Shown here: positions 17,913 through 27,159 of the stretch, one piece after another
How positions within the stretch are numbered: the stretch's first letter is position 1
Layout of the letters: every line of letters starts with the position of its first letter
Source: Nostocales cyanobacterium HT-58-2
GTDB taxonomy: Bacteria > Cyanobacteriota > Cyanobacteriia > Cyanobacteriales > Nostocaceae
Reading direction: 5' to 3'
Assembly (NCBI GenBank): GCA_002163975.1
Contig: CP019636.1
Location: forward strand, 4,591,501 to 4,655,500
DNA length: 64,000 nucleotides
Position numbers and translations under genes: made by a program
Notes under the pieces: generated by a model
What the model was told of the DNA's origin: nothing
The model's input: the letters and a program-made list of their open reading frames with translations, nothing else
Databases searched by the model: none

Positions 17913-18728
17913 ATGGATAACGGATGTAACACATGGAAAGCAGCTTGTCCGTTACATCTGCTCATATCCACTGCCATTTTTGTCCTTTTGACTTTTGTTA
18001 TAGCAGATACACAATTATCAGCATCTGCCGCAGAAATGCCAGAAATTCAGCGGCGGGGCTATATAAATATTGCCGTCAAAGATAACTTGCGTCCATTAGG
18101 ATTTAGAGATGCAAGCGGCAATTTACAAGGCTTTGAAATTGATTTAGCAAAAGCACTGGCAGTAGACTTACTAGGCAAAGCAGATGCTGTAAAATTGCAA
18201 CCCGTCGCCAATCGCGATCGCCTGTCCGCAGTCTTAGATAATAAAGTTGATATTGCGATCGCCAGAGTTACAGCAACCTCCTCACGTGCTCGCCTAGTCA
18301 GTTTCAGTGTTCCTTACTACTTTGATGGCACTGTACTAGTCACCAAAGATACATCATTACAAAAGCTGAGCGATTTGGCAAAACGGAAAATAGCTGTTCT
18401 CAAAAACTCCAGCACAATTGCCGATGTTCGTTATTATTTACCAAGTGCCGAGTTAGTGGGAGTCAATTCCTATCAAGCAGGCTTCACGCTACTAGAAAAC
18501 AATGCAGCAGATGCCTTTGCCGCAGATGCTAGTTTTCTTACTGGCTGGGTGCAACAATATCCCCAGTATCGGCTACTGCCAACCAAGCTATCAACGGAAC
18601 CATTATCTGTGGTTATGCCCAAGGGATTGCAGTACGATCAACTACGAAGGCGGATAAACGAAGCCATTGCCCGTTATATTCATTCTGGTTGGCTCCAGCA
18701 ACGCGCGACATATTGGGGATTACCTTAA
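17913..18728 (+). CDS. Periplasmic amino-acid-type binding protein (SBP_bac_3)
   Basis: A 271-residue family-3 solute-binding protein. A signal peptide (hydrophobic core LLISTAIFVLLTFVIA, cleavage near SASAAE) is followed by EIQRRGYINIAVKDNLRPLGFRD, GFEIDLAKALA, DIAIARVTATSSRARLVSFSVPYYF and a second lobe with GVNSYQAGFTLLENNAADAFAAD. It probably binds a polar amino acid, but no ABC permease or ATPase is next to it, so it may be an orphan receptor. AGGTGG precedes the ATG by 10 bases. It starts 12 bases after rplT and may be co-transcribed with the ribosomal genes. Confidence 0.85.
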   Translation: MDNGCNTWKAACPLHLLISTAIFVLLTFVIADTQLSASAAEMPEIQRRGYINIAVKDNLRPLGFRDASGNLQGFEIDLAKALAVDLLGKADAVKLQPVANRDRLSAVLDNKVDIAIARVTATSSRARLVSFSVPYYFDGTVLVTKDTSLQKLSDLAKRKIAVLKNSSTIADVRYYLPSAELVGVNSYQAGFTLLENNAADAFAADASFLTGWVQQYPQYRLLPTKLSTEPLSVVMPKGLQYDQLRRRINEAIARYIHSGWLQQRATYWGLP

Positions 18729-18747
18729 ATTAGGGACATATAAAAGT

Positions 18748-18785
18748 ATGAATTATAATTAATTTTTTTCTAATTCATAATTCAT
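18748..18785. terminator. AT-rich hairpin
   Basis: ATGAATTATAATTA (18748-18761) pairs with TAATTCATAATTCAT (18771-18785) with one bulge; the loop is T-rich. It lies 20 bases after the binding-protein stop codon and may end that transcript. Confidence 0.4.
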
Positions 18786-18858
18786 AATATTCAATGTTCC
18801 TTCTAAGTTGATAATAGAAAAAGAAGAAAATTTACTAAAGACAAATTTACTAAAGACA

Positions 18859-19419
18859 ATGGATGGCAATCTAGCAATTATTTATCTGTCAATTTTAGTA
18901 GGTCTGCTCTCAATTGCAGTGATCAGTATTTTTCGTCAGATCTTCAAAACTCGTAGGCTGGAAAGTACCATGTCAAGGTTGCGTAAAAAGCTGAGCAAAG
19001 ACAAAGGTACAGTTCAAGAATATTACGAGTTAGCCAGTATATATTCTGAGAAAAAACTTTTTTCCCAGGCAATACCTCTATTTCAAAAAGCTATCAAAGC
19101 TTTTGAAGAAGAAAGTGAAGAAGGCGAAGCAGGAGATGGTAGTGAAGAAGGTGAAGAAAGTTTAGCTTATGTTTACAATGGGTTAGGCTATGCTTACTTC
19201 GCTCAAGAACAGTATGACTTAGCCATTCGTCAATACAAAGAAGCCCTCAAATTCAAACCTGATTATGTGGTAGCACTGAATAATCTTGGTCATGCATACG
19301 AGCGGAAAAAATTAAATACTCAAGCCCTGCAAACTTATGAAGATGCGCTGAAAATTCAGCCAAACAATACCACAGCAAAACGCCGTTCTGACTCTTTGCG
19401 ACGCTTAGTATCTGCATAA
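18859..19419 (+). CDS. ycf37: Ycf37-like TPR protein
   Basis: A 186-residue protein. One N-terminal membrane segment (LAIIYLSILVGLLSIAVISIF) is followed by RLESTMSRLRKKLSKDKGT and three TPR units (YYELASIYSEKKLFSQAIPLFQKA, YVYNGLGYAYFAQEQYDLAIRQYKEAL, VVALNNLGHAYERKKLNTQALQTYEDAL). This layout matches Ycf37, a thylakoid protein that helps photosystem I assembly in Synechocystis. An acidic Glu/Gly insert (about residues 90-105) separates TPR 1 and 2. ATG 18859 starts directly before the membrane segment; the TTG at 18808 adds a stretch made by a duplicated AATTTACTAAAGAC sequence. Confidence 0.68.
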   Translation: MDGNLAIIYLSILVGLLSIAVISIFRQIFKTRRLESTMSRLRKKLSKDKGTVQEYYELASIYSEKKLFSQAIPLFQKAIKAFEEESEEGEAGDGSEEGEESLAYVYNGLGYAYFAQEQYDLAIRQYKEALKFKPDYVVALNNLGHAYERKKLNTQALQTYEDALKIQPNNTTAKRRSDSLRRLVSA

Positions 19420-20017
19420 TTTTCGAGTATTTCTCGTTCTCTTGCTTTGCCTGGGAAGACCTTGGGGAGGCTTTGCCTCTCCGGTTTCTCTAACACTTGA
19501 GACTTGGCAAAATTGAGGTCTACTCAAAAGCTCACCTCCCGACCATGAGAGCGATCACGAACATCGCTATTGTTATATTTCATTGTTATGTTTCTAAGTT
19601 ATATGGCTATATTTTAGTACTCACAAAACTTAACTAAATCAAGTTTTTTTTAATAAAACTTAAGTATAGTGAGAGGTTTCATCGATTGGGTCATCAGTGA
19701 AGGCAATTGTGAATCAATCATTTGCAACATGACATCACCAAAATGATAAGAAATTTGCCTAAAAATTAAGATTAGTATCATTTTGCAACATAACAGTTAT
19801 TTAAGTCAAAAGCCCAATCTCAACTTACAAGGAGGTTTGAGCGATGCTCCTAAGGGGAGCCGCCCAAAGAGCGATCGCACCTCTATTTGAACTTTCTTAA
19901 CCCTTGCTTCTTCCAGGCTGCAAGTTCTGAGAGAATCAGAAACGATTTAAAAGACAAGCAATTATAGTCCAGCTCTTATCGGACACAGTTTGTTTCAATT
20001 AAAGGGAGAACACTCTG
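19420..20017. other. 598-base gap, chlB upstream region
   Basis: No supported gene. It contains GAGCGATGCTCC and GAGCGATCGCACCTC near 19850-19885, a HIP1-containing repeat-like piece, and an AT-rich stretch at 19560-19680. The chlB promoter must lie here but I cannot identify it reliably. Confidence 0.5.
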
Positions 20018-21544
20018 ATGAAATTGGCTTACTGGATGTATGCGGGCCCTGCTCATATTGGCACTCTGCGAATCGCCAGTTCCTTTAAAAATGTTCATGC
20101 CATTATGCATGCGCCTCTAGGTGATGACTACTTCAACGTCATGCGCTCCATGCTAGAGCGGGAGAGAAACTTCACTCCAGTGACAACGAGTGTTGTTGAC
20201 CGCAATGTTTTGGCACGCGGCTCCCAAGAGAAGGTGGTAGACAACATCACCCGCAAAGACACCGAGGAACGCCCAGATTTGATTGTGTTAACTCCCACCT
20301 GCACCTCCAGCATTCTGCAAGAAGACTTGCACAACTTTGTGGAGCGGGCGCAGCTAGAAGCGAAAGGAGACGTGATGCTGGCGGATGTGAACCACTACCG
20401 CTTTAATGAACTGCAAGCTGCCGATCGCACTCTCTATCAAATTGTCCAGTACTACATTGAGAAAGCCCGCAAGAAGGGTGAACTACCAGAAGGCAAAACT
20501 GAAAAGCCCTCCGTTAACATTATCGGTAGTTCTACCTTAGGTTTCCACAACCAGCACGACTGCACCGAACTGAAGCGGCTGATGGCTGATTTGGGGATTG
20601 AGGTGAATACTGTCATTCCCGAAGGTGCTTCGGTTCACGAGTTGAAGAAGATGCCCAGAGCCTGGTTTAACCTGGTGCCTTACCGTGAACTCGGCTTAAT
20701 GGCAGCTCGTTACCTGGAAGAACAATTTGGAACGCCTTACATAGACATCACCCCAATGGGTGTAGTGGAAACTGCCCGTTGCATCCGCAAAATTCAGCAG
20801 GTCATTAACGCTCAAGGCGCGGATGTTGATTACGAAGACTTCATCAACGAGCAAACTCTGTATGTTTCTCAAGCTGCATGGTTCTCTCGTTCCATTGACT
20901 GTCAAAACTTGACTGGGAAGAAAGCTGTGGTGTTTGGTGACAACACCCACGCCGCCGCCATCACCAAGATTCTGGCACGGGAAATGGGGATTCACGTTGT
21001 TTGGGCTGGCACATACTGCAAATACGATGCAGACTGGTTCCGCGAACAAGTCAGCGAATACTGCGATGAAGTCCTAATTACCGAAGATCATGGTGCCATT
21101 GGGGATGCGATCGCCCGCGTCGAACCCTCTGCCATCTTTGGAACCCAAATGGAACGCCACGTCGGTAAGCGCCTAGATATCCCTTGTGGTGTTATTGCTG
21201 CACCTATTCACATCCAGAACTTCCCCATTGGCTACAAGCCATTCATGGGTTATGAAGGAACAAATCAAATTGCAGATTTGGTTTACAATTCCTTTACTCT
21301 AGGAATGGAAGACCATCTGCTAGAAATTTTTGGCGGACACGACACCAAGGAAGTGATTACCAAAGGCATTTCTACAGATTCCGATCTAGCATGGACCAAG
21401 GAAGCTCAGGCAGAATTAAATAAGGTTCCTGGCTTTGTGCGTGGTAAAGTCAAGCGCAACACCGAGAAATTTGCTCGCGAGCGGAACTTCACTCAAATTA
21501 CCGTAGAAGTGATGTACGCTGCGAAGGAATCTGTGGGCGCATAG
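20018..21544 (+). CDS. chlB: Light-independent protochlorophyllide reductase subunit B
   Basis: Subunit B of the nitrogenase-like DPOR complex. With ChlN it forms the heterotetramer that reduces protochlorophyllide without light, receiving electrons from the ChlL iron protein. At 508 residues it has the normal length. It starts MKLAYWMYAGPAHIGTLRIA and includes TPTCTSSILQEDL (with the cluster-binding Cys), NIIGSSTLGFHNQHDC, and the C-terminal PCB-reductase region ending in FTQITVEVMYAAKES. GGGAG sits 11 bases before the ATG. chlL and chlN are not in the window, the usual split arrangement in cyanobacteria. The complex is oxygen-sensitive. Confidence 0.98.
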   Translation: MKLAYWMYAGPAHIGTLRIASSFKNVHAIMHAPLGDDYFNVMRSMLERERNFTPVTTSVVDRNVLARGSQEKVVDNITRKDTEERPDLIVLTPTCTSSILQEDLHNFVERAQLEAKGDVMLADVNHYRFNELQAADRTLYQIVQYYIEKARKKGELPEGKTEKPSVNIIGSSTLGFHNQHDCTELKRLMADLGIEVNTVIPEGASVHELKKMPRAWFNLVPYRELGLMAARYLEEQFGTPYIDITPMGVVETARCIRKIQQVINAQGADVDYEDFINEQTLYVSQAAWFSRSIDCQNLTGKKAVVFGDNTHAAAITKILAREMGIHVVWAGTYCKYDADWFREQVSEYCDEVLITEDHGAIGDAIARVEPSAIFGTQMERHVGKRLDIPCGVIAAPIHIQNFPIGYKPFMGYEGTNQIADLVYNSFTLGMEDHLLEIFGGHDTKEVITKGISTDSDLAWTKEAQAELNKVPGFVRGKVKRNTEKFARERNFTQITVEVMYAAKESVGA

Positions 21545-21676
21545 TTTGTAGGTGCAATTGCTTTTGTAGAGCGACTTATCAACATAGTTTGTCCTCACAA
21601 ATTTCTCCCAATACAAGCAAAAACCGTTCCAGTGTTAGAGATTAAACCTCTTGCAAAAGTCAAATTTGGAGAAAAT

Positions 21677-21783
21677 CAAACCACAGATTAACACAGATGA
21701 GGACACTGCCGTGGGCGGGTTCCCCGACTTGGAGCAAGTGTCCGTTAATTTATCCGTGTTAATTTGTGTACATCTGTGGTTCT
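21677..21783. repeat. Palindromic repeat, family A, copy 2 (expanded)
   Basis: AACCACAGATTAACACAGATG (left) and the inverted arm ending ACATCTGTGGTTCTAAATA (right) enclose a GC-rich centre (GTGGGCGGGTTCCCCGACTT) absent from copies 1 and 3. It occupies most of the 307-base gap between chlB and the DUF4336 gene. Confidence 0.72.
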
Positions 21784-21851
21784 AAATATCCTTAAATCAT
21801 ACCTTTTGCAAGAAGTCTATTGGAAAGGAACACTCCAGGGGTAGCAGGACG

Positions 21852-23105
21852 ATGAACCAAGAGGAACCTCATTCCAGGGGACAGCCGCAGAAACACAGGA
21901 TGCATCCGGACACTCATCCGAGAGATTGGTCATGGCCATTCTGGCCTGCCGTACCAGTTTACCCTTACGGTAAGCGACGGACACTTCGCAGAGAAATTGT
22001 TCCGGACACTATCTGGACATTCGATCAGCTTCACGGCATCCTCTACACGATTGTGCCGATTCGTATGACCATCGTAAAGCTCTCGGCAAATGGTCTACTG
22101 GTTTATGCGCCTATTGCTCCCACAACTGAGTGTGTTCGCCTCGTGAACGAGTTAGTGGCAAAACACGGTGATGTTAAGTACATTATCCTGCCAACCAGTT
22201 CTGGTCTAGAGCACAAGGTCTTTGTTGGTCCCTTCGCCAGATGCTTTCCACAAGCACAAGTTTTCGTTGCTCCTCACCAGTGGAGTTTTCCGTTCAACCT
22301 GCCGCTGAGTTGGCTGGGCTTTCCCCAAAAACGGACTCAGGTGCTTCCAGAGGATAGTAACCAAGCTCCCTTTGCTGATGAGTTTGACTATGCAGTACTC
22401 GATATTAACCTGGGACGGGGTTCTTTTGTAGAAGTGGCAGTTTTGCATAAGCGATCGCGCACTCTACTCGTAACTGATAGTATACAGTCTGTACCAGAAG
22501 AGCCACCTGCGATCGTCCAATTAGATCCCTACCCCTTGCTGTTTCACGCCAGAGAAAATGCCTTTGAGACAATCGAGGACAATGAAGCAAATCGTCGCAA
22601 GGGATGGCAACGTATCTCATTGTTTGCGATTTACTTCCGTCCCAGCGCGTTAGAGATAACTGGACTGGGGCAAGCGTTGCGTGATGCCATGAAAGCACCA
22701 GTTCACTCAGCAAAGGCATACTTCGGTTTATTTCCGTTCCGCTGGAAAGAGAACTGGAAGCAGTCATTTGATGCCCTACGAGGAAATGGGCGTCTATTTG
22801 TGGCACCGATTCTGCAAACTCTCATTCTTCCCCAGGCACCAACACAAGTACTTAATTGGGCTGACAAGATTGCAGCTTGGGATTTTGGGCGGATTATTTC
22901 CTGTCACTTTGACTCGCCAATTGAGGCAAGCCCACATCAATTTCGGCGGGCATTTGCATTCCTCGAAAAGAAACCTTCAGCATACGAGAATTTATTTGAA
23001 AACTCAAGCCAGCCTCTACCGGAGGAAGATTTGAGATTCATCAAGGAACTTGAGGCAAATCTGATCCAGCGCGGCATCGCAACACCACCCAAGGAAAAAG
23101 TTTGA
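21852..23105 (+). CDS. DUF4336 family protein (metallo-beta-lactamase-like fold)
   Basis: A 417-residue protein matching cyanobacterial/plant DUF4336 proteins: WSWPFWPAVPVYPYGKRRTLRREIVPDTIWTFDQ at the start, then MTIVKLSANGLLVYAPIAPT, IILPTSSGLEHKVF and a middle DYAVLD...EVAVLHKRSRTLLVTDS. The fold resembles metallo-beta-lactamases, but the classical HxHxDH zinc motif is missing. Function unknown. There is no signal peptide. A possible weak start signal (GGGGTAGCAGGACG) precedes the ATG. Its stop is 13 bases from that of the convergent membrane acyltransferase gene. Confidence 0.78.
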   Translation: MNQEEPHSRGQPQKHRMHPDTHPRDWSWPFWPAVPVYPYGKRRTLRREIVPDTIWTFDQLHGILYTIVPIRMTIVKLSANGLLVYAPIAPTTECVRLVNELVAKHGDVKYIILPTSSGLEHKVFVGPFARCFPQAQVFVAPHQWSFPFNLPLSWLGFPQKRTQVLPEDSNQAPFADEFDYAVLDINLGRGSFVEVAVLHKRSRTLLVTDSIQSVPEEPPAIVQLDPYPLLFHARENAFETIEDNEANRRKGWQRISLFAIYFRPSALEITGLGQALRDAMKAPVHSAKAYFGLFPFRWKENWKQSFDALRGNGRLFVAPILQTLILPQAPTQVLNWADKIAAWDFGRIISCHFDSPIEASPHQFRRAFAFLEKKPSAYENLFENSSQPLPEEDLRFIKELEANLIQRGIATPPKEKV

Positions 23106-23118
23106 GTGAAGAAGTTAT

Positions 23119-24252
23119 TCAAATCTTAAGAAGCCATCGCCGATGATACATTCCATAGGCGACTGCTAGCCACAGCAATACAGTAACAATGGCGAAAAAT
23201 AAAGAACCATTCACCGCACCAGCCCAAGATGCAAAGACATTCTGGTAAATCCAATCATAAGTGCTGGGAGCATTTTCCCCAAACCCGACTTTAGTTCTCA
23301 CCAAGATTTTAATCAGCAGTACAGAAGCAACGAAAAGAGAGATGGCATTTAAACCCATCACTTCAAAAGGTTTCCCCCAACGCCGCACCCGCCACACCTC
23401 AATAAGTTGGTAACAAGCTGCAAGTAATAATAATGCCCAGCCACTAGAGAAAACCACGTAAGAACTCGTCCACAGCTTTTTGTTAATCGGGAACGTCCAA
23501 CTCCATACCCAACCAATAAGTAAGCAACCAATACCAAATAATGCTAAACCTATGCTAGTACGAGATTTAACTGGCTGACTACGTATCCATTGTCCGGCAA
23601 AGTAACCAGCCAGCACACTCACAATAGCGGGAATAGTGCTAAAAAGTCCTTCAGGATCTCCTAAATTGTTGAAACCATCGCCTTTGTAAAGATGTGCTTG
23701 AGGAATGATTAAGCGGTCTACATAAGCACCTAAATTCCCCTCTCGCGTCAGCACTCCAGCACCATAACCAGGAACTGGTACATACATCATTGCCAACCAG
23801 TAGCCAATGAGTAATGCTCCGGCTAGTATCCATTGTCCTTTACGTGGCAAGTTGAAGATGGCAACGCAGGCAAACAGGTATGCCAAGCTGATTCGTTGCA
23901 ACACTCCCATGATGCGGATAGTACTCAAATCAAAAGTCCAAAGACCTTTATTCCAAAAACCGTTAAGTAATAATCCTAAAGCAAATAAAATTGCAGCACG
24001 ACGCAGAATGTGCTTGTAAACAAATGCCTTGGGTTTGTTGCCGTCGGTGAACTTTGACAAGGAGAAACTCATTGCCACACCGATAATAAACAAAAAGAAA
24101 GGAAAGACTAGGTCAGTTGGGGTCCAGCCGTGCCATTCTGCATGGAGTAGTGGCGGATAGACATTAGGTTCGGCAAGACTTGCCATGTTGACGAGAATCA
24201 TGGCAGCAATGGTTATGCCACGAAAAACATCAAGTGAAGTGAGACGACCCAT
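23119..24252 (-). CDS. HGSNAT/NagX-like membrane acyltransferase (DUF5009)
   Basis: A 377-residue protein with about ten membrane helices, matching COG4299/DUF5009: RLTSLDVFRGITIAAMILVNM at the start, WHGWTPTDLVFPFFLFIIGVAMSFS, RIMGVLQRISLAYL, a DPEGLFSTIPAIVSVLAGYFAG loop and a C-terminal GLNAISLFVAS. Eukaryotic HGSNAT transfers acetyl groups from cytosolic acetyl-CoA to a glucosamine across the membrane. The bacterial members probably acylate envelope or cell-wall sugars, but the substrate here is unknown. The single-gene context gives no further clue. Confidence 0.82.
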   Translation of the reverse strand: MGRLTSLDVFRGITIAAMILVNMASLAEPNVYPPLLHAEWHGWTPTDLVFPFFLFIIGVAMSFSLSKFTDGNKPKAFVYKHILRRAAILFALGLLLNGFWNKGLWTFDLSTIRIMGVLQRISLAYLFACVAIFNLPRKGQWILAGALLIGYWLAMMYVPVPGYGAGVLTREGNLGAYVDRLIIPQAHLYKGDGFNNLGDPEGLFSTIPAIVSVLAGYFAGQWIRSQPVKSRTSIGLALFGIGCLLIGWVWSWTFPINKKLWTSSYVVFSSGWALLLLAACYQLIEVWRVRRWGKPFEVMGLNAISLFVASVLLIKILVRTKVGFGENAPSTYDWIYQNVFASWAGAVNGSLFFAIVTVLLWLAVAYGMYHRRWLLKI

Positions 24253-24469
24253 AGACGGTAGTTTGAATGAAATAATATACAGTACTCCGCCATGTACAGG
24301 TAATCAATATAAGTTTGTGAAGCTACACACAAGTTAAAATTTTGTTAACACAACCAATTCAATCCAAAAATCCCATGGCTTACTAAGGTATTCGCGCAAG
24401 CGTTATTCACAAGAGCCGTGGGAGTGACAATAACCTGCAATTTTTTATTGAAATTTGAATTTTAAATCT

Positions 24470-24928
24470 ATGCCAGTCAAAGTTGGAGACACAGCCCCCG
24501 ATTTCACACTGCCCTCTCAGAACGGGACACCAGTCAGCCTCAAGGATTTACGCGGCAAAGCAATTGTCCTGTATTTTTACCCCAAGGACGACACACCAGG
24601 GTGTACGGCAGAATCCTGTGCCTTTCGTGACCAATACGAAGTTTTCAAAACAGCAGGAGCAGAAGTCATTGGTGTGAGTGGTGACTCACCCGAATCTCAC
24701 CAGAAATTTGCCGCCAAATACCAACTACCTTTTACTCTTTTAAGCGATAAAGGCGACCAAGTGCGGAAGCAATATGGTGCAACAGCAGCTTTCGGTTTGT
24801 TCCCTGGTCGCGTGACTTATATCATCGACAACCAAGGAACTGTACGGTACGTTTTCGACTCAATGTTTAACTTTAAGGGTCACGTTGAGGAAGCACTCAA
24901 AACATTGCAACAACTGCAAACGGCCTAA
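24470..24928 (+). CDS. Peroxiredoxin Q (BCP family)
   Basis: A thiol peroxidase of 152 residues that reduces H2O2 and organic hydroperoxides using thioredoxin. The peroxidatic Cys is in DDTPGCTAESC, with the second Cys five residues on, the hallmark of atypical 2-Cys PrxQ/BCP. It begins MPVKVGDTAPDFTLPSQNG at ATG 24470; the TTG at 24455 is less likely. There is no N-terminal targeting peptide, so it is cytosolic. It is followed closely by the convergent lrtA gene. Cyanobacteria have several PrxQ paralogues, so no specific symbol is given. Confidence 0.94.
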   Translation: MPVKVGDTAPDFTLPSQNGTPVSLKDLRGKAIVLYFYPKDDTPGCTAESCAFRDQYEVFKTAGAEVIGVSGDSPESHQKFAAKYQLPFTLLSDKGDQVRKQYGATAAFGLFPGRVTYIIDNQGTVRYVFDSMFNFKGHVEEALKTLQQLQTA

Positions 24929-25028
24929 TCCGATGGCAATTTAATCTGTGAAAATGAGTGTAGGGTGTGGTTATTTCTCTACACCCCACTCCCTGCAAGA
25001 ACACAATGCCTTGCGCCTCTACTTTCTT

Positions 25029-25682
25029 CTACACCTTATGCTGGAAAGACTTCTCTGGCATAGGAACATAACCATTAGTTGCCTTGCCATTCTTACCGTT
25101 GGTATGACCATTTCCATGACGGGGTTGAATCACACCATAACCGCCATGATTACGTTCGTAAATAACATTAATTTCGCCAGTTTCCGCATTGTGGAACATA
25201 TAAAAGTCGTGTCCCACCAATTGCAGATGCTCTAAAGCTTCTGCGACAGTCATGGGTGGCATAGCAAAATATTTGCAACGGACAACTTCTTCAGGAAGTT
25301 CAGGTGTGCGATCGCCAATCAAATCTGTGACGACCGTTTGTTGGACAACTCCATCGATTGTTGTTTGAGCGTGTGTTTTCTTCTCGTGACGCCGTTCTTT
25401 ATATTTCCGCAGCCGACGGGCAATTTTATCTGCCACTAAGTCTATGCTGGCATATAAGTTCTCGCTACTCTCCTCAGCACGAATGACACTGCCATTGGCA
25501 TAAATAGTGACTTCAGCCGACTGCTTGGGATTAATTCGGGGGTTACGAGCTACGCTCAGATGCACATCCACTTCATTGGTGATGTTTTGGTAATGATTGA
25601 CTGCCTTTTCAATCTTTTGATGCACGTAATCCCTAATTGCATCGGTAATTTCAATATTTTTGCCGTGGATGACAAGCTTCAT
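25029..25682 (-). CDS. lrtA: Long-form ribosome hibernation factor (LrtA/HPF)
   Basis: Binds the 30S decoding centre and dimerises 70S ribosomes into inactive 100S particles. The 218-residue protein has an N-terminal HPF domain (MKLVIHGKNIEITDAIRDYVHQKIEK) and a C-terminal dimerisation domain (VVRCKYFAMPPMTVAEALEHLQLVGHDFYMFHNAETGEINVIYERNHGGYGVIQP), so it is the long form. A Gly/Asn-rich tail follows. ATG 25682 has GGGAG seven bases upstream and is chosen over 25700. In Synechococcus sp. 7002 the orthologue lrtA is light-repressed with a long leader mRNA; here the upstream gap is also long (690 bases). Confidence 0.93.
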   Translation of the reverse strand: MKLVIHGKNIEITDAIRDYVHQKIEKAVNHYQNITNEVDVHLSVARNPRINPKQSAEVTIYANGSVIRAEESSENLYASIDLVADKIARRLRKYKERRHEKKTHAQTTIDGVVQQTVVTDLIGDRTPELPEEVVRCKYFAMPPMTVAEALEHLQLVGHDFYMFHNAETGEINVIYERNHGGYGVIQPRHGNGHTNGKNGKATNGYVPMPEKSFQHKV

Positions 25683-26372
25683 GTAAACTCTCCCGCTCAA
25701 TATTTTGTGTGAATTTGGTTTGGGATGAAAAGGAAATTGCGGTAAGGTCTATCACTGCCGCCAGAATCAATCTTGAACGGATCTAGACTTACTGCCGAAG
25801 TTCTGTTGGCGTATCTCCTACTGAGACACTACGCGATCGCCGAGTGTATGCCAAAAGGCACTGGTATCCTCCAAAGGAGGTTCGGCGGAAGCAGCGTATC
25901 TACAGACTTCTCGCTGTTCTAACGCCTACCCTAAGCCCACCGAAGCTAAGTTTTTGCGCTTTGTAGCCTCTATTTGCCTACAACGAATTCCTGCTCTGTT
26001 TCCAATTGGTTGAAAAGCAATTGGATGACCATGCAGACATCGTAGGTTTTCTCCTTCAGGAGGCTTAATTGTTTTTCCTAAAATACACAAGTTTTTTTGC
26101 AATTCTTATCTTGTATTTTATGTCAACTATTGTTTAGGCGTCATCAGCCAGTATATTCGTTACTATTTTCTTGGCGTGACGGTTATTGCAGAGAATTCCT
26201 CCCAACACCATTGAGGTTATATATTCAAAACTAGCACCTTGTATTTTGCAAAACCAATTCCCTTGATTTTCCTTTAAAATCCTTTGCATAGCTTGACATT
26301 TTTTGCTTCACATTGGTTACATAAAATACATTTTGCTCTTTATTTTGATTGAGTTTTTTCCTGATTTGTAAT
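25683..26372. other. 690-base gap between divergent lrtA and lipB
   Basis: No gene is supported. On the lrtA side it holds GC-rich repeat pieces near 25800-25930 (CTACTGAGACACTACGCGATCGCC and a CCTCCAAAGGAGG palindrome at 25869-25881, followed by TTCGGCGGAAGC). The part near lipB is AT-rich. A long untranslated lrtA leader is plausible by analogy with Synechococcus, not shown by the sequence. Confidence 0.55.
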
Positions 26373-27038
26373 ATGTCTTTGCACTATCGCCGATGTTTGT
26401 TATATGACCAAGGAGTAATACCATACTCAGATGCGCTCATATGGCAGCGCACTCTCTTAGCCGAGCGCATTAAAAACCCTAGTCTAGAGGATGTGCTGAT
26501 ATTGCTAGAACATCCACCAGTCTATACTTTGGGACAAGGAGCCAGTTCAGAATTTCTGAAATTTGATGATACTAAAAATATGTATGAAGTCCATCGAGTT
26601 GAACGAGGTGGAGAAGTCACATACCATTGTCCCGGTCAACTTGTGGGGTATCCAATTTTAAATTTACAACGTTACCGGAAAGACCTCCACTGGTACTTGC
26701 GGCAACTAGAAGAAGTATTAATCCGTACATTAAAAATCTATAAGTTACAAGGAGAGCGCAATCCCGGTTTCACAGGTGTTTGGTTAGAAGGGCGTAAAGT
26801 CGCTGCTATTGGGATTAAAGTCAGCCGTTGGATTACCATGCACGGCTTTGCATTAAATGTCTGTCCTGATATGACAGGATTTGAGCGCATTGTACCTTGT
26901 GGTATTGCTGATAAGCCTGTAGGTAGTTTAGCCGAATGGATTCCTGATATTTCTTTGATGGAAGTACGCTCTCATGTGGCACAGTGCTTCGCAGAAGTTT
27001 TTGATGTTGAACTGGTGGTTGATGATCCTGTGAGATGA
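26373..27038 (+). CDS. lipB: Octanoyl-[ACP]:protein N-octanoyltransferase
   Basis: Transfers octanoate from acyl carrier protein to lipoyl domains of dehydrogenase complexes and GcvH, ahead of LipA. The 221-residue protein has ERGGEVTYHCPGQLVGYPI, the catalytic Lys in RKVAAIGIKVSRWITMHGFALNV and the catalytic Cys in RIVPCGI. The start is ATG 26373 (MSLHYRRCLLYDQG); the upstream TTG at 26349 adds unconserved residues. It stands alone after a long gap. lipA is not in the window. Confidence 0.95.
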   Translation: MSLHYRRCLLYDQGVIPYSDALIWQRTLLAERIKNPSLEDVLILLEHPPVYTLGQGASSEFLKFDDTKNMYEVHRVERGGEVTYHCPGQLVGYPILNLQRYRKDLHWYLRQLEEVLIRTLKIYKLQGERNPGFTGVWLEGRKVAAIGIKVSRWITMHGFALNVCPDMTGFERIVPCGIADKPVGSLAEWIPDISLMEVRSHVAQCFAEVFDVELVVDDPVR

Positions 27039-27159
27039 ACGTTGAGACTTTACCTATCAAGAACTTAGACAAAAAGGTTGTGAGTTTTCAGGATTGCTCT
27101 AGCAATCCTATTTGGCTGGACTTTGGACAAAAAAGACAAATCAATAGGTGAATCAAAAC

